Positions 22,627 through 37,100 of a stretch of DNA of 64,000 bases are shown here, piece after piece. The stretch is from positions 17,494,129 through 17,558,128 of the forward strand of contig NC_052397.1 of assembly GCF_009389715.1 (NCBI RefSeq). The letters run 5' to 3'. This stretch comes from Phoenix dactylifera (taxonomy: Eukaryota; Streptophyta; Magnoliopsida; Arecales; Arecaceae). The stretch's first letter is position 1. Every line of letters starts with the position of its first letter. Under the pieces are notes generated by a model. It did no database searches. It was not told the DNA's origin and worked only from the letters and a program-made list of their open reading frames with translations. Both the position numbers and the translations under genes were made by a program.

Positions 22627-24714
22627 CGAAAGGCTACTATAGGACAAGCATCGTATGTGCATTACTAGCTGACGGATATTCTCAATTTGATATCTTTCTT
22701 CTTTAGCTAATGACTAATTATGTAGACAATTATCTTCTTCTAATCTATTCATAGTTAACTCTTCCTTATGTGGCTAGCTCTCAAAAATAGAGGCCCTAGG
22801 AAACGACCCTGTACTTATTTCTACACTGCCCCTTTTCTCAAGTAGTATGCTTAAATATCAAAAGGTGCTTAAAGCGAAGAGGTTGACCGCCTTCCTTCCA
22901 GTTGTTGTGGAGTTCTTGGTACCGAAAGAAAATAGACTCCTCATTCCGAAAAGCTTGGGACAAACTTGTTCCAGTACTCTGTTGGTATGTCTGGTTGGAA
23001 AGGAACTCAAGATTATTTCTAGTAAAGAAGAAGGCAATCATCTCTGTGCTCTTAGAAGCCTTACCAAATTTCTAGATGGGATCTAATCCCTACTCTGACA
23101 AAAGGATGACAAGGCCTGTTAGGAAGATTGGGCCAGCATTGAGACTGAAAGATTAAGGCTCCGTTTGTTAGAAAGCTTTTGGGGGGGTTAGAAAGCACTT
23201 TCTAACCCTCCAAAAGTTCTTTTAGACAGAACAAAAATGTTTGGTAAAAAAAATCGAAAAGCTAAAGCTAAATGGCTTTTTGGAAGAAACTCTAAGATTG
23301 AGCTTATTCGGAAAAGTACTTTTAGTATGCGTAGGGAAGCTGCTTTGATTTATTTATTTTTTTTTTGAACTAAAATCCCATGATAAAATATTATAATTAT
23401 AAAAAATACTCTTTATATTACAAAAATTTGCAGGAGTCCCAACCAAAAAAATAAGGAATCCAAAAACTAGTTCCGAAAAATATTATATTAATATAATATC
23501 AAATTATATTACATTATTATACTACAGTATACAATATTATATTGCTAAATTATAATTATATTATATTATATTATTGAAATATTATACCATATCATATATT
23601 TATGTATTAATATATATTATATTTTGTTATGCTTTGTTGCATAATACTATGCATTATTCTTTACAGCCATTTTGTCGTACCAAAAGTACTCTCTCGGTTT
23701 GTTTATCAAATACATATTAAAGTTCCATGGCACTTTAGAAATATAATTACCAAACAACAAATTATTTTTTATAAAATTTCTACTTCAAAAAGCTCTACTG
23801 CCGACAATATGAGATCAAAGAAGTTGAAAGATGAGATTTAGCATCCATTGTTATACTTTTTAGCAATGCAATGAATTGCTGTAATGTGCCACTACTAAGG
23901 TATAAACCCTGCACCACCTCCAAAGACAAGTTCTTAAAAAAAAAAAAAAAGGAAAAAGCGTCAATCAACTAAGCTAGCAACTATTGGCAGCATCAATGGT
24001 AATAAGAAAAAAACCATTAAGAGACAACGACAATCACTAAAAGCATAATGGATATGATTGATTGCAAAGGCAATGTAGAGGACATCATAATGTTTTTAAC
24101 CATAATAAAACATATTTTACAACTTTCATGTTTTGGTTCTGTCGTCCAATTCAAAGTTAGGATGCTTTGGTTCCTCACAAATTGGGCCTCATTGAATGGT
24201 CCGCATCCATTTTCACCATTAAATGATCGCCAAACTAGGGACCACCTCTAAATTTTGTGGTCCTAATCCATTCTCCTTTGCCATATCCTGCTAGATCCAG
24301 GGATCATTATCCTATTGCCCTCCAATGACTGGGACGTCCCCGTCTTCACGCTGTGAATAACCAAGTAGTCTCCTTGTCATCATGCACTCAAAATCACAGT
24401 GGTTTCTGCTACCGAACAAAGTAGGAAGCACTTCATGCTCCCATACGAGGGGAGTTAAATTCATCAAAAGATCCATTGAACTGGATGGCAACGAGAAGCC
24501 AATCATTTTAAATATAAAAAGATAAGCCAATTATGCAACCAATGGCAGCAGAAAAAACCATGGCATTTTAAATATCTTATTTGCTTAATCACAAGGCGGC
24601 CTAGTCCAAGAAATATCCTTTTACTCCAAAAGAAGGGATAGAGATTTACGGAGAAAGTGTGGCGTAACTGATGAGCAAAAAAGATGTGGTCCTTATGAAT
24701 AATTTGATGAGTGA
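22627..24714. other. Intergenic spacer with AT-rich block
   Basis: An extremely AT-rich block of short tandem and inverted TAT/ATA words lies at about 23480-23640. A stretch from 23156 (ggctccgtttgtt…) resembles the start of plant MITEs, but no matching right end was found. No gene was seen. Confidence 0.45.
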
Positions 24715-24906
24715 TGATATAAGTGCCAACTCAGTAGCCATAACCTTTTGCTCACAAAGGGAAGGTCCTTGGTTTGAGTCCTAGGAAGTGCAGGTTCTTG
24801 CAATCTTGCCCGAGTGTAATATCGCCGTATCTATTTGAAGAGTGTGACCTCCTTGCTAGAGCTCCTTTCTCCTCTCAAAATTATTAATAATAATAATAAT
24901 AATAGA
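24715..24906 (+). mobile_element. SINE-like tRNA-derived element with (TAA)n tail
   Basis: A degenerate A-box-like stretch (about 24725-24740, ctcagtagcc) is followed 35-40 bp later by ggtttgagtcc (24771-24781), which fits the RNA polymerase III B box GGTTYGANNCC. A tRNA-unrelated body follows and ends in a TAA/AAT repeat (about 24880-24906). This is the layout of plant SINEs. I found no clear target duplication, so the edges are approximate. Confidence 0.5.
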
Positions 24907-27900
24907 AATAACGATGATGATGACGACGACGATGATTGATACGAGAGTGGGTATCTTGAAGCAAACACTCATATTGTAAATGGAACATATTTTTTTTTTT
25001 TTGTGAGAAAGTCACATTGTGGGCATCACTAATCATTTTACAAAAGTTATAGGTACAAATAAAATAAAATATGTTGCCGACCTCCCTCCACCCTCTCTTT
25101 TATAAGAGAAAAAAGTTAATTATTCATGTCAAAGAGAGATCTCTGCAAGTTCGACATAAACCTTTTCCTAGCATAAGTCGGTGCAACCACCAGACTGTAT
25201 ATATCCTTATTAGACAATGCTAAACTAATAGAGAAGAATGAATATCTAGAAAATTCAAGATTATCTTATAGGAGGACTAGGAAGGCTCGTATCCCTTGAC
25301 CTCCTTTTAGAGAGAGAAGCAAACCCTAATTTGCAGTAGTTGCTTGCTTTTATGTTAGTTTTGCAATTTTCGTCCATGTTTACCGCATCGAAGCAACTTG
25401 CTTGTCTTTATAGTCAGGCAAGGACATAAAAATAAAAGTGTATTAGATATGTGAAGAGATAATATGGATCACTTCAACTATTTAATTATGCAAGACTAAC
25501 AAATGTAGAGGATTTTTACCAATGGGAAGATAATGAAGGGAGGGATTTGTTTTCTCAAGAATTAATTAATTATTTGGTTATGCACTCTTGAATTAGTTAG
25601 AGATTTATTACTGGTTAAAAACAGCACCTTATTGCTAACAACTGTTAATAACTTTTGATCAATATAAAATTGTTGGAACATCTATCATTTCTTACAAACT
25701 AATACTTTTTTCGTATTAGTGATCAATATTTGACGGTAACATTTCTATTGGACCGGTACCTAAAGAATTTAAAAGAAATGTTTATTTACTAGTCCATAGT
25801 CATAGGTTTAAAGTCAATGAATGATTTGATCAACCAAAAACCTGTGCGAAGAAAAGAATGAAAAGTCATACTCCAAAAAAAAAGAAAAAAAGAAATGAGA
25901 AGCAAATAGCAGCAAGAGATAATAACAAGCAATTAGAAAAATCAAATATACAGAAATTCATTTTTCGCTAAATAGAAGTTAAAAAGTCTAAGCCAATTCT
26001 TAGAAGAAAAAAAGATCTCAACCAATTGATGCATTTGGCGGCATATCAAGAAACTAGTTTGAAAGGTAACAAGAACAAAAATGGCATGATTCAAAAATAT
26101 TTCCTAAACTTTATTGTGAATAATTGTAAGATTCACGTTGTGTCAAACAACTTCCAACAACAACAAGAACTTAAAGGATCTTCCACTAATGGGAATTATA
26201 AACAATTAATGAAGTTTTAAGTTAGTTATAAAAAGATAAATTATGGATAACTCAAACGACATTATCTCATCTATTTCAAAAATAAAAAAATTTGCCTCAC
26301 TTAAACTTGGAATTTGTTTAAAGGGCATATATTTGCGAATCCAATCTACTGGCTGGTGGATATTCTGATTTGGATGCTGGTCAACTTGAAGTTAGGCAGA
26401 CCCGTTATCTTCGATCACAATAATTATTGCTACAAGGAATATCATGCCACAAGACAAGTGGTGTACCCTTTCCATGGAATATTTGACAAGTTCTTGATAT
26501 TTGGAGATTGATGCAATTGAATTAGGAGACAAGGAGCACATCTGACTAGCTTATAATACTCTTTTTTGAAAGAACTTGTAAGCCATCTACCATGAATCTC
26601 TGTGAAGATGGGGGAGTTGATCAGATTTTATGTCACGTCAACCTACTCTACAACATGTGTTGACTAATCAGGTCATTCTCTCTATTTTCTCTTAAGCTAG
26701 TTTTAGATTTCAAGCACACCTGAGGTACATCAAGACCCCGCCATTATTTTTTATCTTCTTTTCTTTCCACCCATCATTTCGGACACGAAAGACTCACCCG
26801 CGGTGTACGTACATTGTCAACTATGATCATAATGATGATGAGATAAGTGAGAAGACTCAAATTGTGGCCTTCCACCCTCCCGGATTTGATTCATTTGGGG
26901 CAGATTGCACCGGACTATACGCTTATAATTGAGTAAAGGCATCTAATAGGGGACATGCTCTTGGGGAGGGCCCATTTATTGGAGAAGTTAAGGGTCATTT
27001 GGTTGGTGTGAGCGATGGGACATTCAAGGGCTATATGGCTTGTATTGTCATTGGAAATGCAGATACCCTATAAACCTAATTGTACGCAATTCCTCCGATT
27101 AGGCCAGATGGATACTTTTATTTGTTGATCAGCTATATATGGCTATTATCCAACTCATAGGATGCTAGATTTTATACTTCTCTTTAAAAAATATTTAGAT
27201 AGTTTGTAGCCTTTCTCTGAGAAAAATATTTTTTTAGACTACCAAGAATGCAATACACAAAAGAACTTCAAACCTTATCCAAACTAACTTCAGGTGCTTT
27301 CAGCCTAATCAAATCTAGGTTCATATGTTTGACCCTGCTTTCACCAATACATTTCAATAAAAATGGGTAGGCAGCACCTCCTGATTCAACACACACACAC
27401 ACACACAAAAAGAAAAACAAAAAAAATTGACCCCTCTTGATCTATGTTAAACTTTAGATTGGAGGGGGAAAACCAATATGGGTCTCTCTATCTCTCTCAT
27501 CAGTATTGCTCTAATAGAGGCAATTATGAATCAATTTATTTTCTTCACAAATGGGTGACACCGAGCTGTCTTGGTGGGATATCAACGATCTAAAAGATTG
27601 GAAGACATTGATCGTTATTAGATGCTAACATCTTAGCTTAATTATATAAATTAGGATCCTCTCCAATTTGTGCTTGAACCAGAGAGTTATGAACTCCAAA
27701 ACTAGACTACCCCAAGGCCAAGCGAATCCATTCCCCATCCACATTAGTTTTGATTTTGAGCGCAGAGCCCTGTCAACAATTGATAAACTTCTAAGTTCTA
27801 CTCTAAACCAATTCTATTTTTGTATGTAAGTGCTTCTGTAAATTAGAGTCATGTTTTCCTCAAGAAATTAGTCATCTTTTTGGTTAAAGTGATGATTTGT

Positions 27901-28213
27901 AAAGGTGCATGTACTTGTATTGAAGTCTGAGATTTGTGTAGCTGACCAAAAAACGGTAATTTAGGTGCATGTACTCCTATGGATAAAGAATTGAACTCCA
28001 TTTCTCTGAAACAAAAAGAATTATCCTCCATGGATGTTCCATGCACAACTATGTCAAAGTATAGGAGGTCTCTGATTAGACATAAGCCAAAAGCTATATA
28101 ATAAGTTATACACAAGTTGCATCCTGCAAGTAAATTAAATAAAACTTGGCAACACCAACTAAAGCTAAAGCATAAGATAAACACAAGTGTAGGTCCATTG
28201 GGAGACACAGGAT
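24907..28213. other. Gene-poor spacer
   Basis: Starts with a short GAT/GAC repeat (about 24912-24940). It holds a CA microsatellite at about 27389-27406 and otherwise AT-rich sequence. A few open frames of 60-70 codons have no recognisable content. I can support no gene here. Confidence 0.5.
27389..27406 (+). repeat. (AC)n microsatellite
   Basis: A run of nine AC units in intergenic DNA. Confidence 0.9.
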
Positions 28214-28509
28214 ATGCTTGATATATATATGCATGAGGCTCGTGTCGTTGGACCCACCGGACACTGCAAGACGCCACGTGGGTGTGACCCACCACTGGTC
28301 TCTCTAGTCCATCGGTCATGGGTGGAAGAAGGGGAGCCCAGCTTTCGACTTGTACCGGTCGAATGGGTCATTAGCTATACGTGTCAATTCTTTCCTTGCC
28401 CCGCACGCTTTCCACTCAGCCCTTTTCTTTGGAATTTTACCATTCCCTTCACCTTCACGCGATCTCTCCCACTTATCAACCCGCTAATACCTTCTCCCAC
28501 TCCTAAGGC

Positions 28510-28547
28510 ATATATATATATATATTTTATATATATATATATATATA
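28510..28547 (+). repeat. (TA)n microsatellite
   Basis: TA repeats with one tttt interruption, about 0.9 kb beyond the HD-Zip II stop codon. Confidence 0.9.
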
Positions 28548-29405
28548 ATCATAACATACGTACGTGTGCGTGTATATATATATGTCGTAACAAAAGGGTC
28601 ATGTGTTTTTGTGTCCTCCTTATACTTGGCATGAACAATATAGAGCCACCCAACCAATAACCCTCTTATCTTTTCATCAGTTTTATGTCGACAAGGCTCA
28701 TATCAGGAGAAATTGAAATCATACCCCACACCATGTGCACGATGTGGTGATAGATCATACCAGTCAATCACCTTATTTTGTTTTTGTGAGCCCCATTCAT
28801 CGTGCATTTGTCTCGATATTTAGCTACAGAAATGAGATAGGATGATTGGCATGGTGTAGAATATAATTTCTTAGATAAAAGAGGGGTGTAGGTACAAAAG
28901 AATTCTCAGATAACATCAACTCAATGTTTTTCAAAAAAGTTTAATCCAGCAGATATTTTCTCTTATTCTCAGTTATCTGCTAGAGTAGGAGAAATATTTT
29001 CATGAGCGACAGGAAGAGATATCTATATATATGAATAATAATAATTCATTCGTGCACAATTCATGTAAATGGCATAGGTTTATTCTCGTACCATGAAAAG
29101 CTCATGGGAGTTCTTTTCTTCTGTACAATCACTAACATCATGCTTGATTAGATGAAAAGAAGGGGAAAAAAAATATAAAGCAACCTTGGAGGTGGGTTAA
29201 TTAGACAGGTGTTTGAACATGAGGAGATCATGGGATTCTTCTTTTTATTCTACTCTATGATCTATTCATCGATCAAAATCAGGTGAAAAGGGAGAGAACT
29301 ACACATCATATGGTGACTGTTAGGGATCCTCCTCATTCCCTAGTCCCAAAAACTGAACAAGAAGAGAGGTTGTGGCTCTGTGGCGTGGGGCCTGAAAACT
29401 CCTTC

Positions 29406-30569
29406 CTAGAATGTTGTCGAATGGGTAAAAGGATTGAAGAAACGAGGTTTTGGCTGGGCGACCATGAAAGGTCCGGCGCCGCCGCCGCCGCCACCTTTGG
29501 AGCCATCGGAGGCACCGCCGATCCTCTCGCATGAAGGGCACATCGTGAGGGTGGCTGCAGGAAACTGCATGTAGAACGGGTGTGCAAATTTGAGGGCCTT
29601 CAGCTCCTGCAGCTCCTTCTGCAGCCTCCTGTTCTCGTCCCTCAGCGTCTCGCAGCACCGTTTAAGGAATTCGCAATCAACTTCAGTCTGCTTCAGCTTA
29701 GTCCTGTAAGGAATTCAAATCAGGCATGGATATAAAAATTAAAAAAAAGCAAGAACCAAGTTTTCTCAAGAAAGAACAAGAGCCAATTCGAATTCCCCAT
29801 GTGGGTAACTAACGTTCTTAATCTAATTTTAAATTCAAATTACGTTGCATGGAGTTATGGAAGGGAGACAAACCTTGCTCTCCTATTTTGAAACCATACT
29901 TCAACTTGTCTCGGTCGGAGATTCAATTGCTTGGCTAAAGCGTGTTTTTGTTTCTGATCATCAAAAGAGAGATGAATATATATAAATTCTAAGGAGACTC
30001 ATATGCAGACCTTTCCCGGATAAATACAGAGACAAATCGGCGCGTACGTGAATGGTTTGGTATAAAGAAAAGAATCTCGAGCGATGGATGATAAAATTAG
30101 GAAGGGTACTCACCGGATTGAGGGTGCTATGCTCCTTGAACCTGTCCTCTAAGAGGGCGGACTGCTCTTTCGTAAGCCTAAGCTTCTTTCTAGCACTACC
30201 ATCCTCCTCTTCATCGCTTGCCCGTGAGGACAGTCTCTCCGCCTCCGCCTCCGCCTCCTCGCCCCCTGCGTCCTTTTCCCTCTTGACGCTTGGAGGATAC
30301 GCGGAGGAGAACGAGGAGACCGTGCTATGAGGCGATGATGGCCGTGCCGGCCGACGCTCCTCGCTTGCCTTGCGAGCCTCAGCTTTGGGCATGGGGCTCG
30401 CCCCATACGCATCGTCGGAGAGGCTTAATGTGAGCGAGGGCTCGTGAGGCGTCGGAATTGAGAAGGTCGGGCATGGTTCTCGTCGCCGACTGCGATCGTT
30501 TGATGAGCCACAGCCCAATCCAATGGCGAGACCGATGCGACACACGTCTTCTTCTCGGTTCATGTCCAT
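29406..30569 (-). CDS. HD-Zip class II transcription factor, 3 exons, 277 aa
   Basis: A nuclear DNA-binding repressor of the plant-only HD-Zip II family (HAT/ATHB2 type), known for shade, auxin and leaf-development responses. Exons on the minus strand: 30569-30114, 29953-29874 and 29703-29406. Both introns are GT-AG and the phases close. The homeodomain runs from about residue 127 ([10 protein letters not shown]) across both splice sites to VWFQNRRAR (about 171-179). A leucine zipper follows with Leu at 192, 199, 206 and 213. The class II signature CPSCE is at about 234-238. An LxLxL repressor motif (SLTLSLS) is in the N-terminal part, and Gly/Ala-rich sequence lies near the C-terminus. The start is the first of two Met codons (MDM), which fits the family. 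Zipper length and CPSCE argue against class I, III or IV. Confidence 0.95.
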
Positions 30570-33500
30570 GCTAGCTTGGATTTTTCCAGCCCCTCAAGAG
30601 TCTTTCTCCTGTATATATTTGCTATAAGAGAAGGAAGGAAGGGTGTTGTTGGTAAAGGAAAGGAAGGAATGAGTGAGGGAAATGAATTTGGTGATGTGAA
30701 GGGCTTCTTGTGGGAATATGGGATATATCTCCCATGCACTACAAAGGCTGACAGATGGGAACCTAGCTATCTCCCCTACTACGAAAAAGAGAGTCCAGCA
30801 CTACCAGCTCATAGGATGGGAAGGTGAAGAGAGATGACTACGTGGATTCAAATGGAGATGGGTGGAAGGGTACGAGGCATTATAAAACTCATCAAGACTC
30901 TGATTTTGCCTCCTCATACTCACAACCCACCCACCCACCCTCCTTTTGCTTCATTAATTAACTATGTGTGGTTCCTCCCCTCCATCTGCCCTTTCCCACT
31001 GGCTTTTATTCTTCTTTTGATTTAAAATAGGAATTACTAGGGAGAAGGCGACCTTTATATGCCTTCAGTCGCTGGACTTGATAGCTAGCTTATATAGTCA
31101 ACTTCTCTATTCCAGGAATACACTAACTAGAGTTGGGTTCAACCCAGGCTTCAATTCTTTCAATTATGGGTGCTTGAAATTAATGTCCTACAACGTCATG
31201 CATATATGATCGGTCATCGTCCTAATCTTTTTCGTTCAATAGTAAATTCTATGATCGAAATTGTTACCTAGATCTACAGGAAAGTATCATCAATTTTCTT
31301 TTTTAAAAAAATAAACCTACAGGTCAGAAAGATCTTCCATCAGGTACGGCCACGGCACCGTATGGTCGGTCCGATATCTTATGAATTCATAATTATCAAA
31401 CCAATCATCGGACGGTGACATGGTTGGATGCGATGATTGAAGGCTGCACATGAGGTGTTTGGGACTTGATGCATGCATGAAGTGGTCGCCCTACCAAGCT
31501 CTGGGAAGACATGGGGATCAAGTTCCACCTGCTCCTCTTGCCTGGCTTTTAATTCTTCGGTCCCTGAGGTGGTGATGGGAAGGACAGATGACCTAATGGC
31601 AAAGGTTTGGTGCATCGTGGCCTCCATGTCTTGTTTGCAAGGGGAAAAGAAAGACATGTGGGCTCTGCCAAAGATTTAAAACATGAACAAGAGTCCGTGA
31701 GATTTTGGAAAGATCCTCAGAATTCTGGTCATTCACTCAACCGTAACGCTGATGTTGTTGAGCCGAGATTTCCTCGCAAATAGGAACGATAGATGGTACA
31801 ATTCATGGTTCAATAATGCTCTCCCAAGTCACCACTCCCAATCACTAAAGATATACCATTTTGTTTAGGCTGATTACCAATATATTGCTGAGGCTTCTAT
31901 CTGTAACATAGTTCAGTCTGTTGTATGCTCGCAACGTTGTGCAGTCGATCATACATGCATACATGAATAATACAGTCGACTATGACCGATCATATGGCGA
32001 TGATCAACTTATCATATCCTCATATAATTTTATTTTTTTTACTAAAATAGATGATTCATACAATTTTAGTACAGACACATCCAAAAAAGTCAGAAAACAG
32101 TAAATCATGGAACACTCTAGGCAGCTCTCTCTTCTCACCTCACAGGGCACCCCGGAGTGATTGGCCACAGTCAACTATAGAACTCAAATAATTACACTAT
32201 AGATATTGAATATGGAAAATTACGCAAATCTCTAGCCGGTTGCGATTATTGTTAAGATGATAGTAATTGTATTAACATAATAGAAACATCACCTAATCCG
32301 GTGTTACTATTTGTGGAAAACTATACAAATGCCAATGGGCATCTTGGCACCTCAGTGACTTTAACATGTAGCATGACACCACTCTTTTAATCACCACTTT
32401 ACATCTAGTAATTTAATAATTTACTATTTGTCAAGAAGATAATAATTTACATGTGGCAGATTATGGTAATCCTAATCACTTTTTTAATACTGCATGGTAA
32501 GATAAGCATTGACTTCGACACCACTTGACAAACCGATTGTTACCTAATGATATGATTATAGAGAATAACTGCCTTTGTCGAATATAAGAGGTGCTCCAAA
32601 AGCAAAGCAAATCGCTTATATTACTACACTAACACCAGTGGATGCTTTTGGAACGTCAGCGCACCCTTTCAGACTAGGCTGCTGGTGGATAAAGATAGCA
32701 CGCCGACGGGCCACGCGTCATGCAGCAGTCGCGACACATCAGACGTGTGACACAATGAACAGTGGGTCCACCAATGATTTGCTATTATAGGGCATTCGAT
32801 TCCGTGGGGAGGGGGAGGGGGGGAGGAATTGGGAAGAGCAGGAGTCGGCAATCATGGAGCTTTCGTGATATGATATAAAGAGAAGGATAGATGGTTCGAT
32901 AGGGTGAGAGAGTACAAGATAAGGTCGTATGCATGGCCTTGACCGCTCCTTTTGCAACCTTAGCCGACCACGTTGTCTGCAAACCCTATTGCATGCTTGC
33001 CTTCTTGTCTTGCTACTGCTGCCAACTAACATTAATTAGGCCGCCACCTATCTTATCTAAAACTAAACGTATAGTATAAGTAGATTAATTAATGTAGGAA
33101 AACGAGTGGTACGAGACCTGGTGCTAAGCTTTAATGTTTAGGTAGGACTAGGTGGGGAACGAATGGATGCATTTAGAAAAGGTAGGAAGGTTATGTGCTT
33201 TGGTTGCATCACCATGGCACCAACTTTCCTGTAAAGAGGAGGGTGAAAAGGTCCCACTCATGGCTCATCTGGAGCAGGGGCCAAAGCCTCCTGGGATGGG
33301 AGACTTTTGGGGGAAGGGATCATGGCTGCGTCCGGGCAATATTCCATGAACTCGTCATACTCCATTTGTGCTGACCGTGTCGATCCCACCCATCTTTTCT
33401 AGTAGCTTTACCATTAACGTCATCGCCATCATCATTTATCATTTGATATTGAAAGTAGTTGTGTTTTTGGATTAGAAGCTTAGAAAATAATTCCACAAGG

Positions 33501-34140
33501 ATCGGATTCTACCTTTAGAAAGTCCTTCATATTTATCCTTCACCTGTTTTTACTTATTATTTGAGCAGAATCCTCCACCTAGCCTGCTTCTACATAGGCA
33601 GCCCTCATTTAGATACAGAGAGAAAGAGAGATGGACTTTACTTCTCTTGAAAGAAAGAAGATGCTCTTCTGGACTCCAAAATCAATAATGGAGCATACAA
33701 ATTGAAAATCTACACTAGTATTTATAATCTATATCACTAAAAATATCTAAAGATTAAAAAAAAATCATATATTTGATGATTTATAATCTATGCATCATGC
33801 TGATGGGAAGGTATGCTAAAATTCATTTATTGATTGTGATCTATATATCTTAAAATATGTATAAATTAAAAATTAACAGATTTTAATGCTTAGATAATAA
33901 GATATGGTCTTATATCATTTTGACTAAGAGAATAAAAAGGCTTAACTAAGATTTTAACTAAGTATGTCTTTTAATGATTGGATAATAAAATATGGTCTTA
34001 TAATATGAATATCATTTTAACTAAGACTTCTATTCATATTATTCTCAAAAAAATGTTGTCGATCCGTATTATTCTGAATGGGTAAACCTTAACTGGCGAT
34101 TACTTTTTTTAAAAAAATCATAGAAAATAGAAAACAAAGA
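30570..34140. other. HD-Zip II upstream region and spacer
   Basis: Contains the 5' flank of the HD-Zip II gene, including a CCCACCCACCCACC stretch at about 30925. Beyond it is AT-rich DNA. An imperfect direct repeat with a gataatAaNatatggtctta core occurs at about 33882-33928 and 33971-34027. Open frames over this stretch show no domain. Confidence 0.5.
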
Positions 34141-37100
34141 ATGCTAGATGGTGGTAGGTCAAATTGGTCATTTTATTGTTTTTATGTTATCCTAAGGAAA
34201 TTTCACAAATTTTCATTTATTACATGCCCTATAAATTCTTTCTTCAATTTCCCTCCAACTCCTAAATCTTTTTTACATATACCATGTTCGAGCCTTATGC
34301 AATTATTGAAAATTCAAGATGAAATTTTTTTTTTCCACAAATATGAAATTTGAAAAATATGACATAGCTATCATGGTCATGGATAACTCTGCATGCATAT
34401 CCTCCCATTAATTGCGGAATGTTGGACATGCAAAGCCAATGAAGACTTGCAATGGAGGGACCAATGAAAGGTGGTTCCATCCCATAAGTTCAAACGTATC
34501 ATGTGCTAACTTATTACGATTGTCCTTTGGGTCAATTTCCAACCAAAGTCCTTGCTTCACTTTGTATTATTTGGCAGCATCATGGGGCCCCTTCATGCAT
34601 GCCCACCCACCACCCCAGATGTTTCATTCCAGCTTCGCACGGGATCCGAATCATTTCCCATCGCCATCAGCAAATCCCCATATCTTTGGTGGGCCCTGCT
34701 GTCTCCCTTGCGTTCTATTTCACACTCAGCAACCCTTCTTTCCTCCTCACCATTTGACGCCCCAACTCCATTGCAGTGGTCAGCTTCCCCACCCCCGAAG
34801 CTACATAAATTCTCCGAGGACGGCTGTTGGGGCCCCATGAAATGCCAGAAATTGGAAGAACGGATCCTGCCACATCTAAATTATGTGCCGAGGGAATAAG
34901 CATGACATCGGATGCTTCCATAAGCCAAATCAATTCCGGACCCATTCGTGATCTTTTTACTATGAGAATGTAATCGTACATAATCCAAATAGGGAGACAC
35001 GATAGCAGACTGTGTATATTGCGATGGATTTGCCAAACCACTAGCATAACAATGATGTGATCAAGCCTCCACATTCTCTTGCTTTTTTTTAAAGCCAAGC
35101 AGTATCGCAGTCCCGGACCTGATGGTTGCCGGTGGCTACCAGATTTTCGACATTTCAGTTTCTGGAGCAAAGATGAGGACAAGCATGGGCTGGCCCGAAC
35201 CTTGCTTGGCGAGTACTGCGAGCTAGCACAGCCCTACTTGAGAGTGATTCGATCACTATGATTGGATGGATTTAGAGTGGCATCAACGATGGTGGCAAGG
35301 GCCACCTCCTGCTTCAGGACATTTGAGTCATGACGAGTGTCGATGTGGCCTTCCAAGCCAAACATGTGTTCAAAGAGGTAAATGGAGCTGCAAAGTGGAT
35401 GGCTTTGTATGTGGCAAATCATTATGGGAGCACTTTGTGAGTTAGGAAAAGGAGTTGCCTAAAGCGCTCCAGGGCCTACTGTTTTCTGATATTATTGGAT
35501 GTATCCATACTAGATCTGTATGAATCATCCGTCTCAAAAAAAAAAAAGAAAAAAACCTAGAAATATGCTGAACATAGCCAATCTTGGTAGATGGATTTCC
35601 ACAAACAATGGAAAGAAAGAATAAAACATTCTGAAATTTTGGGGTGGGTACCGTAGGCTAGATGATTATTTTTTATTATAAATTTTATTTTTTGAATTGT
35701 AAAGTTGCAAATAAATTAATTAATTGGATCTATTATTGGTGTCAGCAAAAATGATACGATGGTATAGATGATTGGTGCTTCTCTTATGATAGTGTAAACT
35801 TGGAAGTTTATGTTGGAATTTAAAAAATATTTATATATTTTAATTCATAGGAGCTTTTTTAGAATATTTCTAAAATTCAAGTGAACTTTTCGATGCCTTT
35901 CATAGTGCTTCTTTTCTCGTTGTATAAACCTGGCAAAAAAAAATCCTCCAAAATTTGTAATTTAACTACACTTCTCAGGTCAAGCCTACCAAACAATAGC
36001 ACCTTATAACTTGTATATAAGAATATGTTTTTAAATTTTTCAGTAACTCAAAAAACCCACCTCCCATGCGAGCACACGACCAGACTTTTATTTTTGGCCC
36101 GTCACCCCACTTAATTTATCTATGAATATTGACATGGTGACCAAAAGTCCATCCAAATCCTTCTCATGAAACCACGCTACGATTGTAGAAATAGAAAATG
36201 CTTAGATAGTGGCCTCCTATGACCATCATTTTGATCCATTTATGAAATGGATCAAAAATTCAAACTTGGACTAGACCTTTGTATTAATAAGCCAATCGAA
36301 CCAATAATTTTTAGACGTGTTAAATGGATTTTAAATAGCTTAGGTAGGCAGTCTACAAGTCAAGTCACAGCCAGGTCCAACTATTAAACCAACTCATCTA
36401 ATAAATTAGTTAGGTCAAGTCAATCCATCTACGACCTAAACATCTTTATGCTAAATTGAAACCCATTTAAATCGATTTCGAATTAGATTGGCAAGTTAGG
36501 TTATTAATTGACATATCTAACTTTTATTAGAGTAAAATTAATGATAGAGATGTAATTGCCTATTTTTGTAATAGTATTATGCCTGCCACTTGGATAAAAC
36601 GTTTTTTTCTTTCCTGATGAGGAGGCGCCAATCATGGTGGTGGACCCAACCATGGGTGGTGGGCGCGTGGGAAGGGAGGTGGAAGGTGTCTTTAGCTTGC
36701 AAGTTGGGCTGGGCATGTTGCTTGATAGTTGGAACTTTGGAATTATCCCAAACCTTTTTGCCATGCAAAGCAACTGCAGGGACGCTTCCATTTGATGAAA
36801 GGCGGCTCACGAACCATTTGTGAGACCGACTAGTCGAACGGAGACATAAGTCGGCCATAGTGATCCGAGAGTCTCGTGTGAAAGGACTCTAATCAAAAGT
36901 ACCTAGAAATATAAACTAAAGACTTTTTAATTTTAAAATAAAAATAATTTTTGAAAAACTAATTTTAGCATATTTGATTATCCATAAAAAATACCACACT
37001 GGCTTATATTTGGTTGAACATCTATTTTTTAGATAAATTGTATAAAATATTTATTATATTTTTTCTTATAGATTTGATAACTTAAGTGTATTTTTGAAAA

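Noticed and set aside
22838-23086. Overlapping frames on both strands
   Set aside because: No recognisable motif on either strand.
23156-23800. Possible MITE starting ggctccgtttgtt
   Set aside because: No matching inverted right end or target duplication found; the interior is simple AT-rich sequence.
26314-26511. Possible copia RNase H remnant (a GYSD-like word in one frame)
   Set aside because: Only four or five residues agree and the surrounding sequence does not support it.
29320-29658. Minus-strand frames starting MLRDAEG and MHTRST
   Set aside because: Off-frame readings of HD-Zip II exon 3; the true frame carries the zipper and CPSCE.
34412-34899. Cluster of open frames on both strands
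   Set aside because: Several registers open at once in a GC-richer block and no domain; looks like composition only.
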